From assembly GCA_903938815.1 (NCBI GenBank), contig CAJAES010000029.1, forward strand, positions 1 through 64,000: a DNA stretch of 64,000 bases. The letters run 5' to 3'. Position numbers and translations under genes: made by a program. The notes below the pieces were generated by a model. The model ran no database searches and was not told the origin of the DNA. It was given only the letters and a program-made list of their open reading frames with translations. The DNA comes from an uncultured beta proteobacterium (GTDB taxonomy: Bacteria; Pseudomonadota; Gammaproteobacteria; Burkholderiales; Burkholderiaceae_C). Shown one piece after another: positions 24,490 to 33,638 of the stretch; position 1 is the stretch's first letter; each line of letters starts with the position of its first letter.

Positions 24490-26139
24490 TCAGACGGGCA
24501 TGGAACGTTCGATGATCGAGCGCAAGGGCAGCGTGCCGGGCAGCAGGCCGAAGACATCGCCACGGCCGCCCAGTCGTGCCGCACAGAAGCTGTCGAAGAC
24601 CTCCTGCGGGCTGTGCGCGTGCAGTTGTGCGGCCTGCAGCAGCAGCGCGGTGTCGCAGGCCAGTGCCCGTGCCGAGGCTTCGTCCGCGGTGCCGTCCAGC
24701 GCATCGGCCACGCGCACGGCCTGGCGCGCCACAGCCGGGTGCGCCAGTCGGGCGGCGGCGGTCTCCTGCATCACGGCGTCCTTCACGGGGCCGGAGCGCA
24801 GCGCGCGCAGCAGATCGAGCGCCATGATGTTGCCGGCGCCCTCCCAGATGGAGTTCAAGGGCATCTCGCGGTAGATGCGCGCCATCGCACCCTCCCCCGC
24901 TGCTTCCACATAGCCGTTGCCGCCCAGGCATTCCATGGCTTCCTGGGCGAAGGCGCTGCCGCGCTTGCAGACCCAGAACTTGGCCACCGGCGTCAGCACG
25001 CGGCGCATCACGGCCTCGAAACCGTCGGGGTCCCGGCCGTGCTCGGTGCGGTCGACGGCACGCGCCAGGCGCAGGGCCAGCGCGGTGGCCGCCTCGCTCT
25101 CCAGCGCCAGATCGGCCAGGACGCTGGCCATCGCGGGGTGATCGATCAGGGCGCGGCTGAAGGCACGGCGCTGCGCGCAGTGGTGCAAGGCGATCGACAG
25201 CGACTGTCGCATGAGCCCCGCGGTGCCGAGCGCGCAGTCGAGCCGCGTCAGCGTGCCCATCGCCAGGATCTGCGGGATGCCGCGCCCCTCCTCGCCCACG
25301 AGCCAGGCGCTGGCGCCCTGGAACTCCACCTCGGAGCTGGCGTTGGCGTGGTTGCCGAGCTTGTGCTTCAGGCGCTGGATGGCGACGGCGTTCACGCTGC
25401 CGTCCAGCCGCCAGCGCGGCAGGAAGAAGCACGACAGGCCGGCAGGCGCCTGCGCCAGCACCAGGAATGCATCGCACATCGGCGCCGACATGAACCACTT
25501 GTGCCCCGTGAGCCGGTAGCGGCGGCCCCAGGCATCGTCGCCGTCGAACTCGGCGCGCGTGGTGTTCGCCCGGACATCGGAGCCGCCCTGCTTCTCGGTC
25601 ATGCCCATGCCCATGGTCAGTGCCGTCTTGGCGGCAAAGGGCAGGAAACGCGCGTCGTAGGTGGTGGCGGCCAGGCCCGGCCCCCAGTCGGAATGGATGG
25701 CGGCGTTGGCGCGCAGGGCGGGCGTCACGGCGTAGCTCATCGACACCGGGCAGAGCACGGACGGCTCGAGTTCGGTGAAGAGCATGAACGCCGCCGCGCG
25801 CTCGAGGTGCCCGCCCGGCCCCTCGGACCACGGCGCCGCATGCAGCCGGTGGCGCAGCGCCGATTCCATCAGCGCGTGGTAGCTCGGGTGGAACTCCACC
25901 TGGTCGATGCGCCGGCCGCGCGTGTCGTGCGCATGCAGCACCGGGCCGTGCGCATTGGCCAGGCGCGCGTGCTGCTGCATGGCGGCGCTGCCGATCTCGG
26001 CGCCCAGCCTGTCGAACCGGGTGCGGTCGTACGCCGGGTGGTGGTGGGCCATCGCATCCTGCAGCGGCCGATTGCCACGGTACAGGTTCACGTCGACCAG
26101 CGGTTCGGCCTGATTGAGCACGTCGTGGGTGGTGGTCAT
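24490..26139 (-). CDS. AidB-like acyl-CoA dehydrogenase
   Basis: 549 aa flavoprotein. The N-terminal segment NQAEPLVDVNLYRGNRPLQD is typical of the AidB branch, as is the length (E. coli AidB 541). FAD-binding and core motifs include MGMGMTEKQGGSDVRANTT, LTGHKWFMSAPMCDAFLVLA and MECLGGNGYVEA; SIWEGAGNIMALDLLR holds the conserved Glu. AidB binds DNA and is induced by alkylation in E. coli, but many AidB-branch enzymes sit in acyl-CoA catabolic clusters, as here. It overlaps the ElaA stop by ATGA. Confidence 0.9.
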   Translation of the reverse strand: MTTTHDVLNQAEPLVDVNLYRGNRPLQDAMAHHHPAYDRTRFDRLGAEIGSAAMQQHARLANAHGPVLHAHDTRGRRIDQVEFHPSYHALMESALRHRLHAAPWSEGPGGHLERAAAFMLFTELEPSVLCPVSMSYAVTPALRANAAIHSDWGPGLAATTYDARFLPFAAKTALTMGMGMTEKQGGSDVRANTTRAEFDGDDAWGRRYRLTGHKWFMSAPMCDAFLVLAQAPAGLSCFFLPRWRLDGSVNAVAIQRLKHKLGNHANASSEVEFQGASAWLVGEEGRGIPQILAMGTLTRLDCALGTAGLMRQSLSIALHHCAQRRAFSRALIDHPAMASVLADLALESEAATALALRLARAVDRTEHGRDPDGFEAVMRRVLTPVAKFWVCKRGSAFAQEAMECLGGNGYVEAAGEGAMARIYREMPLNSIWEGAGNIMALDLLRALRSGPVKDAVMQETAAARLAHPAVARQAVRVADALDGTADEASARALACDTALLLQAAQLHAHSPQEVFDSFCAARLGGRGDVFGLLPGTLPLRSIIERSMPV

Positions 26140-26585
26140 CGCGCCGCCTCGCTCAGCATCTCGATGTGGGGAATGTCGTCCTCGAGATAGCTCTCGCCCA
26201 CCGGGCCGAACCCGAATTCGCCGTAGAAGCGCTGCAGATGCGCCTGCGCGCTGATGCGGATGTCCCGGCCCGGCCACGCCGAACGGCAGCGTGCCATGCC
26301 TTCGGCCATCAGGGTGCGGCCGGCGCCGCTGCCGCGAACCTCGGGCGAGGTGATCACGCGGCCGATCGACGGCTCGGGGTACTTCAGCCCGGGATCGACG
26401 ACACGCAGGTAGACCTGCAGCACGCCGGCGTCGTCGCGCCCCAGCAGGTGCCAGGAAGCGCGGTCCAGACCGTCGGGGTCGAGGTAGGGCCCCTGCTCCA
26501 GGATGAAGACGCGGCAGCGCAGGGCCAGCGCGTCGTAGAGGTCGTCGAGCGAGAGCCCATCGAACCGGGCCCAGGTCCAGCGCAT
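26136..26585 (-). CDS. elaA: ElaA-type GNAT N-acetyltransferase
   Basis: 149 aa. GNAT fold with the family-typical N-terminus WTWARFDGLSLDDLYDALAL and VFILEQGPYLDPDGLD, and an acetyl-CoA loop VRGSGAGRTLM near residue 80-92. ISAQAHLQRFYGEFGF is diagnostic of the ElaA group. The acceptor is unknown. The gene is squeezed between the CurA-type reductase (2-bp gap) and the AidB-like gene (4-bp overlap). Confidence 0.88.
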   Translation of the reverse strand: MRWTWARFDGLSLDDLYDALALRCRVFILEQGPYLDPDGLDRASWHLLGRDDAGVLQVYLRVVDPGLKYPEPSIGRVITSPEVRGSGAGRTLMAEGMARCRSAWPGRDIRISAQAHLQRFYGEFGFGPVGESYLEDDIPHIEMLSEAAR

Positions 26586-26587
26586 GC

Positions 26588-27607
26588 TCAGGCCAGGCGC
26601 ACCAGCTGCTTGCCGAAGTTGCGGCCCTTGAGCAGGCCGAGGAACGCCTCGGGCGCGGCGGCCAGGCCTTCGGCGACGGACTCGCGGTACTTCAGCTTGC
26701 CGGTGGCCACGAGAGTGCCCAGCTCCTTCAGTGCCGCCGGCCACAGGCCCATGTGCTCGCTGACGATGAAGCCCTGCAGCTTCAGGCGCGACACCAGGAT
26801 CAGAGACGGGTTGGCCATCGGGATCGGCTCGCCGTTGTAGCCGGAGATCATGCCGCAGAAGGCGATGCGGCCGAAGGCGTTCATGCGCAGCATCACGGCG
26901 TCGAGGATCATGCCGCCGACGTTCTCGAAGTAGCCGTCGATGCCGTCGGGGCAGGCTTCCTTCAGTGCCCGGGACAGAGAGCGCAGGTCGGGGTGCTGCT
27001 TGTAGTCGATGCAGGCGTCGAAGCCGAGCTCGTTCACCACGTAGGCGCACTTGTCGGGGCCGCCGGCCAGGCCCACCGCACGGCAGCCGCGCGCCTTGGC
27101 GAGCTGGCCGACGGCCGAACCCACCGCGCCGCTGGCGGCGCTGACGACGACGGTCTCGCCTTCCTTGGGCTCGATGATCTGCGTCAGGCCCACCCAGGCC
27201 GTGGCGCCGGGCATGCCCACCGCACCCAGGTAGGCCGACAGCGGGATGTGCTGCGTGTCGACCTTCTGCAGGACGCCGCGCTGCGTGGCGTCGACGATGG
27301 CGTACTGCTGCCAGCCGCCCATGCCGACCACGGCATCGCCGGCCGCGAAGTGCGGGTTCTTCGAGGCCACCACCTCGCCGGCGGTGCCGCCGATCATCAC
27401 CGCGTCCAGCGGCTGCGGCTGCGCGTAGCTCTTGCCATCGTTCATGCGGCCGCGCATGTAGGGGTCCAGGCTCAGCCAATGATGCTTCACGAGCACCTGG
27501 CCGTCCTGCAGCTCGGGCACGGGCGTGTCGACGAGGCGGAAGTTCTCGGCCGAGGGCTCGCCGGCGGGGCGCGAGGCCAGCAGGATCTGCTGATTGACGA
27601 TGCTCAT
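26588..27607 (-). CDS. NADP-dependent oxidoreductase, zinc-independent MDR/CurA type
   Basis: 339 aa medium-chain reductase related to curcumin reductase and prostaglandin/leukotriene reductases. Seen: LSLDPYMRGRMND near residue 48, the NADP-binding GAVGSAVGQLAKARGC (about 160), and FENVGG (about 240). No structural-zinc cysteine cluster. These enzymes reduce activated C=C bonds. Its ATG overlaps the thioesterase stop (ATGA), and it precedes elaA. Confidence 0.9.
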   Translation of the reverse strand: MSIVNQQILLASRPAGEPSAENFRLVDTPVPELQDGQVLVKHHWLSLDPYMRGRMNDGKSYAQPQPLDAVMIGGTAGEVVASKNPHFAAGDAVVGMGGWQQYAIVDATQRGVLQKVDTQHIPLSAYLGAVGMPGATAWVGLTQIIEPKEGETVVVSAASGAVGSAVGQLAKARGCRAVGLAGGPDKCAYVVNELGFDACIDYKQHPDLRSLSRALKEACPDGIDGYFENVGGMILDAVMLRMNAFGRIAFCGMISGYNGEPIPMANPSLILVSRLKLQGFIVSEHMGLWPAALKELGTLVATGKLKYRESVAEGLAAAPEAFLGLLKGRNFGKQLVRLA

Positions 27608-28053
27608 GTCTTCTCCTGGAGTTTCTTGACGTTGCGGCCGTGGGCGGGCAGTGCGCGAAGGTAGATGAAGGTGGCCGTGGCGTGCGCGCAGAGCTCGCCA
27701 TGGCCGTCGAGAACGCGGCCTTCGCAGAACGCCAGCGAAGGGGTGCGATAGGTCAGGCTGCCGAGCGCCCGCAGTTCACCCTCGGCCGGCTTCATGAACG
27801 CGGTCTTCATCTCGACGGTGGCCACACCTGGCGCGGTGGCCGGGTCGTGGGAGTGATGGGCCCGTGCGGCGTGGGCCATCGCGACGTCCAGCAAGGTCAT
27901 CAGCACGCCGCCGTGGGCGACTTCCCAGCTGTTGAGGTGCGCCTCGGCCAGATCGACGCGGATCTCGGCCTTGCCGTCGCCGAAGCCCCAGAGCTCGAGG
28001 CCCAGTTCCTCGACGAACGGGATGCGCAGCGGAAACTCCAGGCGCTTGGTCAT
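27604..28053 (-). CDS. PaaI-like hotdog-fold thioesterase
   Basis: 149 aa. Hotdog fold, with the helix-lining segment NSWEVAHGGVLMTLLDVAMA holding the HGG motif and the expected acidic residue, and VEMKTAFMKPAEGELRA as the following strand. Such enzymes hydrolyse acyl-CoA thioesters. Overlaps the SDR stop and the CurA-type start by 4 bp on each side, so it is tightly coupled in the operon. Confidence 0.88.
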   Translation of the reverse strand: MTKRLEFPLRIPFVEELGLELWGFGDGKAEIRVDLAEAHLNSWEVAHGGVLMTLLDVAMAHAARAHHSHDPATAPGVATVEMKTAFMKPAEGELRALGSLTYRTPSLAFCEGRVLDGHGELCAHATATFIYLRALPAHGRNVKKLQEKT

Positions 28054-28838
28054 TCTCCGTGCACCGCCGAAACCCCGCCGTCCACCGCCAGGATCTGCCC
28101 GGTGATGTGCTTGCCCGCCTCGCTCGCGAACAGGAGCGCCGCGCCCTTGAGATCGTCGTCGTCACCGATGCGGCCCAGCGGCGCCATGGCGCCGAGCTTC
28201 TCCGCCCCGATGGCCTTGAGCGTGCCCTGCGTCATCTTGCTCGGGAAGAAGCCCGGGGCCAGTGCATTCACGGTGATGCCATGTCGGCCCCACTCGCCCG
28301 CCAGCGTGCGGGTGAAGTTGACGACAGCGCCCTTGCTGGTGCCGTATGCGATGTACTGCATGTGGCTGGAACCCGCCAGGCCCGCGATGGAGGCCACGTT
28401 GATGATCCGCCCGTGGCGGTTCGGGATCATGCTGGCGCGGGCCACGGCCTGCGACATCAGGAACACGCTGCGGACATTCAGGTTCATGACCTTGTCCCAG
28501 GCTTCCAGAGGGTAGTCCTCGGCCGGCGCGCCCCAGGTGGCGCCAGCGTTGTTGACCAGGATGTCGATGCGCCCCAGGCGCTGCATGGCTTCGTCGACCA
28601 CCTTCTGCACCTGCGCGGGGTCGCTGGCGTCGGCTGCGATCCAGCGGGTGTCGATGCCCCGGGCCTGGAGGTCGGCGGCGGCTTCCTCCAGGTCGGCGGC
28701 CTTGCGCGATGTCAGCAGGATCTTCGCTCCGGCCTCGCCCAGCGCCTCGGCGATCTGCAAGCCGAGGCCGCGCGAGCCCCCAGTGACGAGTGCGGTGCGA
28801 CCCGTCAGGTCGAACAAGCTCTGGACCGATGTACTCAT
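28050..28838 (-). CDS. SDR family oxidoreductase (FabG-like)
   Basis: 262 aa. Classical SDR: TGGSRGLG cofactor motif near residue 19, NNAG (about 95), catalytic Ser in NVASIAG and YGTSKGA as YxxxK. The closing VDGGVSA is typical of FabG-like enzymes. Likely a 3-oxoacyl or hydroxyacyl (thio)ester oxidoreductase. First gene of the tightly coupled run ending in the second SDR; 100 bp separate it from the small membrane-protein gene upstream, enough for its own promoter though none is clear. Confidence 0.92.
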   Translation of the reverse strand: MSTSVQSLFDLTGRTALVTGGSRGLGLQIAEALGEAGAKILLTSRKAADLEEAAADLQARGIDTRWIAADASDPAQVQKVVDEAMQRLGRIDILVNNAGATWGAPAEDYPLEAWDKVMNLNVRSVFLMSQAVARASMIPNRHGRIINVASIAGLAGSSHMQYIAYGTSKGAVVNFTRTLAGEWGRHGITVNALAPGFFPSKMTQGTLKAIGAEKLGAMAPLGRIGDDDDLKGAALLFASEAGKHITGQILAVDGGVSAVHGE

Positions 28839-28938
28839 GGAGAATTTCCTAGGGCTGCGGCTGCAACGGCCGTCAACCGCAGACTTTAACCGCCGGAATC
28901 AATCACATTGACCCCGGACAAGCATCCAGGGCGCAGGA

Positions 28939-29133
28939 TCAGGGGCCGTCCCCGGTTCGCCTGGAACGCAGCCAGATCAGCAGGACACCGGCAGCCGCAT
29001 CCAGGACGCCGACCACCATCAGCACCCAGCCCGCGGTCGGCGCGTCGCGCAGGACGAACAGCCCCAGCGCGCCCACCAGCATGCCGCTGTACAGCAGCAG
29101 CCAGGCCCACTTCTCCATCGCGGCGTTGCGCAT
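28939..29133 (-). CDS. Small two-helix membrane protein, unknown function
   Basis: 64 aa, starting MRNAAMEKWAWLLLYSG. Two hydrophobic helices (about residues 8-25 and 33-54) and a basic tail LRSRRTGDGP. The start overlaps the stop of the acyl-CoA dehydrogenase gene as TGATG, so translation is coupled. An ATG three codons earlier is possible. I do not recognise a family; the context implies a membrane role near fatty acid degradation. Confidence 0.62.
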   Translation of the reverse strand: MRNAAMEKWAWLLLYSGMLVGALGLFVLRDAPTAGWVLMVVGVLDAAAGVLLIWLRSRRTGDGP

Positions 29134-30929
29134 CAGAACCAATCCTCGTGCATCGTCCGGCAGACATCTTCACGCCGCGCCACCACGCCCAGCCAGGCGT
29201 CGATCTTCGGCAACTCGTAAGCATAGAAATAGCGAAGCGCGGAGCGGCGGCCCGGCTGGGCCGACACCAGCGCCACATCCAGCCAGACCCAGGCCAGCAC
29301 CACATGCCCGAAGGCCTGCAGGTAGGGCGTGGCGTTGGCCAGGGCCTCCTCGGGCACGCCGGTCGCCCAGGCGGCCTTGGTCGCGGCGCCCAGTCGCTGC
29401 AGTGCCCCGGCCAGAGCATTCGCGTGCTCGGCCAGGCCATCCACGTGGCCAGCCCGCTCGACCGTCAGGCTGATGCGGGCGGCCAGCAGCTTCAGGCCGG
29501 CACCGCCGTCCATCACCACCTTGCGGCCCAGCAGGTCGAGCGCCTGGATGCCGTGCGTTCCCTCGTGGATCATGTTCAGGCGGTTGTCGCGCCAGTACTG
29601 CTCGACCGGGAAATCGCGCGTGTAGCCGTAGCCGCCCAACACCTGGATGGCCAGTGAGTTGGCCTCCAGGCACCACTCGCTGGGCCAGCTCTTGGCGATG
29701 GGCGTCAGCACCTCCAGCAGCAGCGCGGCGTCGCGCGCGGCTTCGGGCGCCCCGGTGTGCTGCTCGTCCACCAGACGGGCGCAGTAGAGCTCCAGCGCCA
29801 GCGCACCTTCAGCATAGGCCTTCTGGGCCAGCAGCATGCGCTTGACGTCGGCGTGCTCGATGATAGGCACCTGGGGCTGGCTGGCGTCCTTGCCGCCGCC
29901 GGTGATGGGGCGGCCCTGCGGGCGCTGGCGGGCATAGGCCAGCGAGGCCTCGTAGCCGGCCATGCCCAGCATGGTGGCGGCGATGCCGACACCGATGCGG
30001 GCCTCGTTCATCATGTGGAACATCGCACGCAGCCCCTGCCCTGGCTCGCCGACGCGGTAGCCCACGGCACCGGCCCGGCCGCCCGGCTGGAAGCGGCCTT
30101 CGCCGAAGTTCAGCAGCGTGTTGGTGGTGCCGCGCCAGCCGCACTTGTGGTTCAGGCCGGCCAGCGCCACGTCGTTGCGTTCGCCGGTCAGCCGGCCTTC
30201 GGCGTCGACCATCTTCTTGGGCACGATGAAGAGCGAGATTCCGCGTGTGCCAGGCACCAGCCTGCCGTCGGGGCCGGGAATCTTCGCCAGCACCAGGTGC
30301 ACGATGTTCTCGGTGAGTTCGTGCTCGCCGGCGGAGATCCACATCTTGTTGCCGTGCAGCCGATAGCGCGGGCCAAGCGGGTCGGATTCCGACCCCTCGC
30401 CGTCGGGAACGGCGCGCGTGGCCACGTCCGACAGGCTGGATCCCGCCTGCGGCTCCGACAGGCACATGGTGCCCGCCCAGCGCCCCTCGAACTCCGCCAT
30501 CGCGAACACGCGGCGCTGCGCCGGCGTGCCGTGGGCCATCAGCAGATTCGCGTTGCCGGTGGTCAGCATGCCAGCGCCGATGCTGACGCTGGCCTTGGCG
30601 AAGAAGGCATTGCCCGCCGCCTCCACGGTGTAGGGCAGCTGCATGCCGCCGATGTCGGCATCCTGTGCCGCAGCGAGCATGCCGCTGTCCGCGTAGGCCT
30701 TCCAGGCGTCGTGGGTGGCCTGCGGCAGGATCACTTTCTCACCGTCGAAGCGTGGCTCCTCGGTGTCCACGAGGCGGTTGAAGGGTGCGTACTTGTCGCG
30801 CGCGATGCGTTCGCAGGTGTCGAGCACCGCCGCGAAGGTCTCGCGCGAATGATCGGCAAAGCGCGGACGGGCCGTGAGCTCGTCCACGCGCAGCCATTCG
30901 TTCAGCAGGAAGTCGACGGTCTCGCGCAT
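29133..30929 (-). CDS. Acyl-CoA dehydrogenase (long form with C-terminal domain)
   Basis: 598 aa, of the long type common in proteobacterial beta-oxidation clusters. After an N-terminal helical part: TMCLSEPQAGSSLSDVATRA for FAD/substrate binding, HGNKMWISAGEHEL, and the catalytic base in LNMIHEGTHGIQALDLLGRK. A C-terminal domain of about 130 residues follows. The start MRETVDFLLNEW gives a 7-bp gap to the thiolase stop. First oxidation step of acyl-CoA degradation, passing electrons to ETF. Confidence 0.93.
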   Translation of the reverse strand: MRETVDFLLNEWLRVDELTARPRFADHSRETFAAVLDTCERIARDKYAPFNRLVDTEEPRFDGEKVILPQATHDAWKAYADSGMLAAAQDADIGGMQLPYTVEAAGNAFFAKASVSIGAGMLTTGNANLLMAHGTPAQRRVFAMAEFEGRWAGTMCLSEPQAGSSLSDVATRAVPDGEGSESDPLGPRYRLHGNKMWISAGEHELTENIVHLVLAKIPGPDGRLVPGTRGISLFIVPKKMVDAEGRLTGERNDVALAGLNHKCGWRGTTNTLLNFGEGRFQPGGRAGAVGYRVGEPGQGLRAMFHMMNEARIGVGIAATMLGMAGYEASLAYARQRPQGRPITGGGKDASQPQVPIIEHADVKRMLLAQKAYAEGALALELYCARLVDEQHTGAPEAARDAALLLEVLTPIAKSWPSEWCLEANSLAIQVLGGYGYTRDFPVEQYWRDNRLNMIHEGTHGIQALDLLGRKVVMDGGAGLKLLAARISLTVERAGHVDGLAEHANALAGALQRLGAATKAAWATGVPEEALANATPYLQAFGHVVLAWVWLDVALVSAQPGRRSALRYFYAYELPKIDAWLGVVARREDVCRTMHEDWF

Positions 30930-30936
30930 GGCGGGG

Positions 30937-32112
30937 TCAGAGCACCTCGAAGACGCCGGCTGCACCCATTCCGCCGCCGATGCACATGGTCACGCACACG
31001 CGCTTCGCGCCGCGGCGCTTACCTTCGATCAGCGCGTGCCCTGTGAGGCGCTGGCCGCTGACGCCGTAGGGGTGCCCGAGCGCGATGGCGCCGCCGTTGA
31101 CGTTCAGGCGGTCCATAGGGATGCCCAGCGTGTCGGCGCAGTAGAGCACCTGCACGGCGAAGGCCTCATTGAGCTCCCAGAGGTCGATGTCCGCCACGGT
31201 GAGGCCCAGGCGCTTGAGCACCTTGGGCACCGCGAAGACCGGGCCGATGCCCATCTCGTCAGGCTCGCAGCCGGCCACCGCGAAGCCGAGGAAGCGGCCC
31301 AGCGGCTTCAGGCCGTGGGCCTGCGCGTAGGACTCGTCCACGACCACGCAGGCGCCGGCGCCGTCGCTGAACTGGCTGGCGTTGCCCGCCGTCACGACGC
31401 CGCCGGGCATGGCCGAGCGGATGCCCTGGACGCCTTCGAGCGTGGTGCCCGGCCGCAGGCCTTCGTCCACGCTGACGGTGACCTGCTTGCTGCGCAGGCC
31501 CATGACAGCGTCGGCCACGCCGGCCGTCACCGTGACGGGCACGATCTCGTCGGCGAAGCGGCCGGCCTCGTTGGCGGCACAGGCCTTCTGCTGGCTGGCG
31601 GCGCCGTACTCGTCCATGCGCTGCTTGGCGATGCCGTAGCGCTTGGCCACCATCTCGGCGGTCTGCAGCATGTTCCAGTAGATCTCGGGCTTCTTCGCCT
31701 TCAGCGCGGGGTCGACCAACATATGCTGGTTCATCTCCTGCTGCACGCACGAGATGCTCTCCACGCCGCCGGCCACGTAGACCTCGCCTTCGCCGGCGAT
31801 GATGCGCTGCGCGGCCATCGCGATGGTCTGCAGGCCGCTGGAGCAGAAGCGGTTGATCGTCATGCCGCTCGTCGTGACGGGCAGCCCGGCGGCCAGCGCG
31901 ATCTGGCGCGCGATGTTGGCGCCGGTGGCGCCTTCGGGGTTGGCGCAGCCCATCAGCACGTCCTCGACGGATGCCGGGTCGATGCCTGCGCGCTGCACCG
32001 CGGCCTGCACGGCAAAGCCGCCCAGCGTGGCGCCGTGGGTCATGTTGAAGGCGCCCTTCCAGCTCTTGGCGAGCGGTGTGCGGGCGGTGGAAACGATGAG
32101 GGCTCGGGTCAT
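30937..32112 (-). CDS. Acetyl-CoA C-acyltransferase (thiolase)
   Basis: 391 aa. The acylated cysteine is in [15 protein letters not shown] (about residue 90), the NEAF motif in [16 protein letters not shown] carries the catalytic His, and the second cysteine lies in [10 protein letters not shown] near the C-terminus. Performs the thiolytic step of beta-oxidation. Downstream of the M20 peptidase and upstream of the long acyl-CoA dehydrogenase. Confidence 0.95.
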   Translation of the reverse strand: MTRALIVSTARTPLAKSWKGAFNMTHGATLGGFAVQAAVQRAGIDPASVEDVLMGCANPEGATGANIARQIALAAGLPVTTSGMTINRFCSSGLQTIAMAAQRIIAGEGEVYVAGGVESISCVQQEMNQHMLVDPALKAKKPEIYWNMLQTAEMVAKRYGIAKQRMDEYGAASQQKACAANEAGRFADEIVPVTVTAGVADAVMGLRSKQVTVSVDEGLRPGTTLEGVQGIRSAMPGGVVTAGNASQFSDGAGACVVVDESYAQAHGLKPLGRFLGFAVAGCEPDEMGIGPVFAVPKVLKRLGLTVADIDLWELNEAFAVQVLYCADTLGIPMDRLNVNGGAIALGHPYGVSGQRLTGHALIEGKRRGAKRVCVTMCIGGGMGAAGVFEVL

Positions 32113-32124
32113 GTCAAATCTCCT

Positions 32125-33627
32125 TCAGCGGGCGGCCTGTTCAACCAGCCGGTGGTAGAACCGGATCAGCTCCGCCAGGTTGTCCAGCGAAATGCGTTCG
32201 TCGGTGCCGTGGAAGCGTGCCAGGTCTGCGGGCTTGGCGCGCACGGGGGAAAAGCGGAAGACCTGCTCCGCATAGCCGTCGAAGTGACGTGCGTCGGTGC
32301 CGCCCAGCATCAGGCCGGGCGCCACCACGGTCTCGGGGAATAGCTCGCGCACGGTGCGCTCGATGAGCCGGTAGGCATCGGAATCGACCGACGAGACGCG
32401 GGAGGGCATGGCCGGGTTCGGCAGCAGCTTGAGCTCGATGCGGTCGTCGCCGATCACGTTCTTCAGGTGGGCCAGCACCGTCTTGTCGGTATCGCCCGGC
32501 AGCAGCCGGAAGTTGACGGTCGCGTCGGCGCGGCCGGGCAGCACGTTTTCCTTGTTGCCGCCGTTGACGATGGTCAGTGCCGTGGTCGTGCGCATCAGCG
32601 CGTTGGTGCTGGGGCCCTTCTCCAGCATGCCTTCGACCACCGGCCCGAAGAGCCACAGATTGGCCAGCGCGACACGGTTGAAGCCGCCCATCTCGGGCGC
32701 CACTGCATCGAACATCTGGCGCGCGATGCCGTCGATGCCGCCGGGCATCGGGTGCGCGTCGATGCGGGCCAGGGCCGCCGAGAGCATCGCGATGGCGCTC
32801 TGCCCAGGCGCGGGCGGCATCGAAGAATGGCCGGGCGCGGCCTGCGCCGTGACCTGGACCGAGACGAAGCCCTTCTCGGCCACGCCGATGAGGGCTGCGG
32901 GCGGCTTCAGCCCGGGCATCATGCCGTCGGCGATCAGCAGCCCTTCGTCGATGACGAACTCGATCTTCGCGCCGCGCTGCTTCAGCAGGGCCACGATGGG
33001 CACGGCGCCGCGCAGGCCGCCCACCTCCTCGTCATGCCCTGCAACCAGATAGACCGTACGCCGCGGCTGGAAGCCGGCGGCCAGCAGCATCTCGATGGCC
33101 TCGAGCTGCGCGATCAGGTTGCCCTTGTCGTCCCAGGCGCCGCGGCCCCAGACGAAACCGTCCTTCACCGCGCCGCTGAACGGCGGCTGCAGCCACAGGC
33201 GGTCGGTGCCCGGCGCCACCGGAGCCACGTCCTGGTGCGCCATCAGCACCATGCCCTTGGCCGCGGGGTCGCTGCCGGGCCAGCTGAACAGCAGGCTGCC
33301 CGCGCCGATCACCTCGCGCTGCAGTTTGGCGTGCACCAGCGGATAGCGCGCCCTGAGGTGGGCGTGCAGCGCGTCGAACGCCGCCGCCGTGCCCTCGGGG
33401 TCGAGCAGCCCGCTGACCGTGCGCGCCTGCACCGCCACCGACAGCGAGGCTCCGGCTGCGGCCGCATCGACCGCCAACTTCGGAATCGCCGGCACCTGGA
33501 CCTGGCGCGAACCCTGCCGCAGGGTATTGACGCCCAGGGTCAGGCCCAGCACCCCAAGGGCCAGCAGCAGGCCGATCAAGACGCGGCGAATCACGCGGGA
33601 CACCTCGCTGGACATCGCGCTGGGCAT
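32125..33627 (-). CDS. M20 family metallopeptidase, membrane-anchored (PM20D1/carboxypeptidase-like)
   Basis: 500 aa. An N-terminal hydrophobic helix (about 13-33) suggests an exported or anchored enzyme. Di-zinc ligands and catalytic residues are present: MAHQDVAPV, GRGAWDDKGN, AGHDEEVGG, DEG and GGTDARHFDG; a dimerisation insert lies between. Related to carboxypeptidase S and PM20D1, which act on N-acyl amino acids. That would fit its position between fatty acid degradation genes, because it could release a fatty acid (inference). Start may instead be four codons later. Confidence 0.85.
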   Translation of the reverse strand: MPSAMSSEVSRVIRRVLIGLLLALGVLGLTLGVNTLRQGSRQVQVPAIPKLAVDAAAAGASLSVAVQARTVSGLLDPEGTAAAFDALHAHLRARYPLVHAKLQREVIGAGSLLFSWPGSDPAAKGMVLMAHQDVAPVAPGTDRLWLQPPFSGAVKDGFVWGRGAWDDKGNLIAQLEAIEMLLAAGFQPRRTVYLVAGHDEEVGGLRGAVPIVALLKQRGAKIEFVIDEGLLIADGMMPGLKPPAALIGVAEKGFVSVQVTAQAAPGHSSMPPAPGQSAIAMLSAALARIDAHPMPGGIDGIARQMFDAVAPEMGGFNRVALANLWLFGPVVEGMLEKGPSTNALMRTTTALTIVNGGNKENVLPGRADATVNFRLLPGDTDKTVLAHLKNVIGDDRIELKLLPNPAMPSRVSSVDSDAYRLIERTVRELFPETVVAPGLMLGGTDARHFDGYAEQVFRFSPVRAKPADLARFHGTDERISLDNLAELIRFYHRLVEQAAR

Positions 33628-33638
33628 CGCACTGCGCG

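Noticed and set aside
24490..26139. AidB-like gene as a DNA alkylation response gene
   Set aside because: No ada or alkB nearby; the operon context points to acyl-CoA metabolism.
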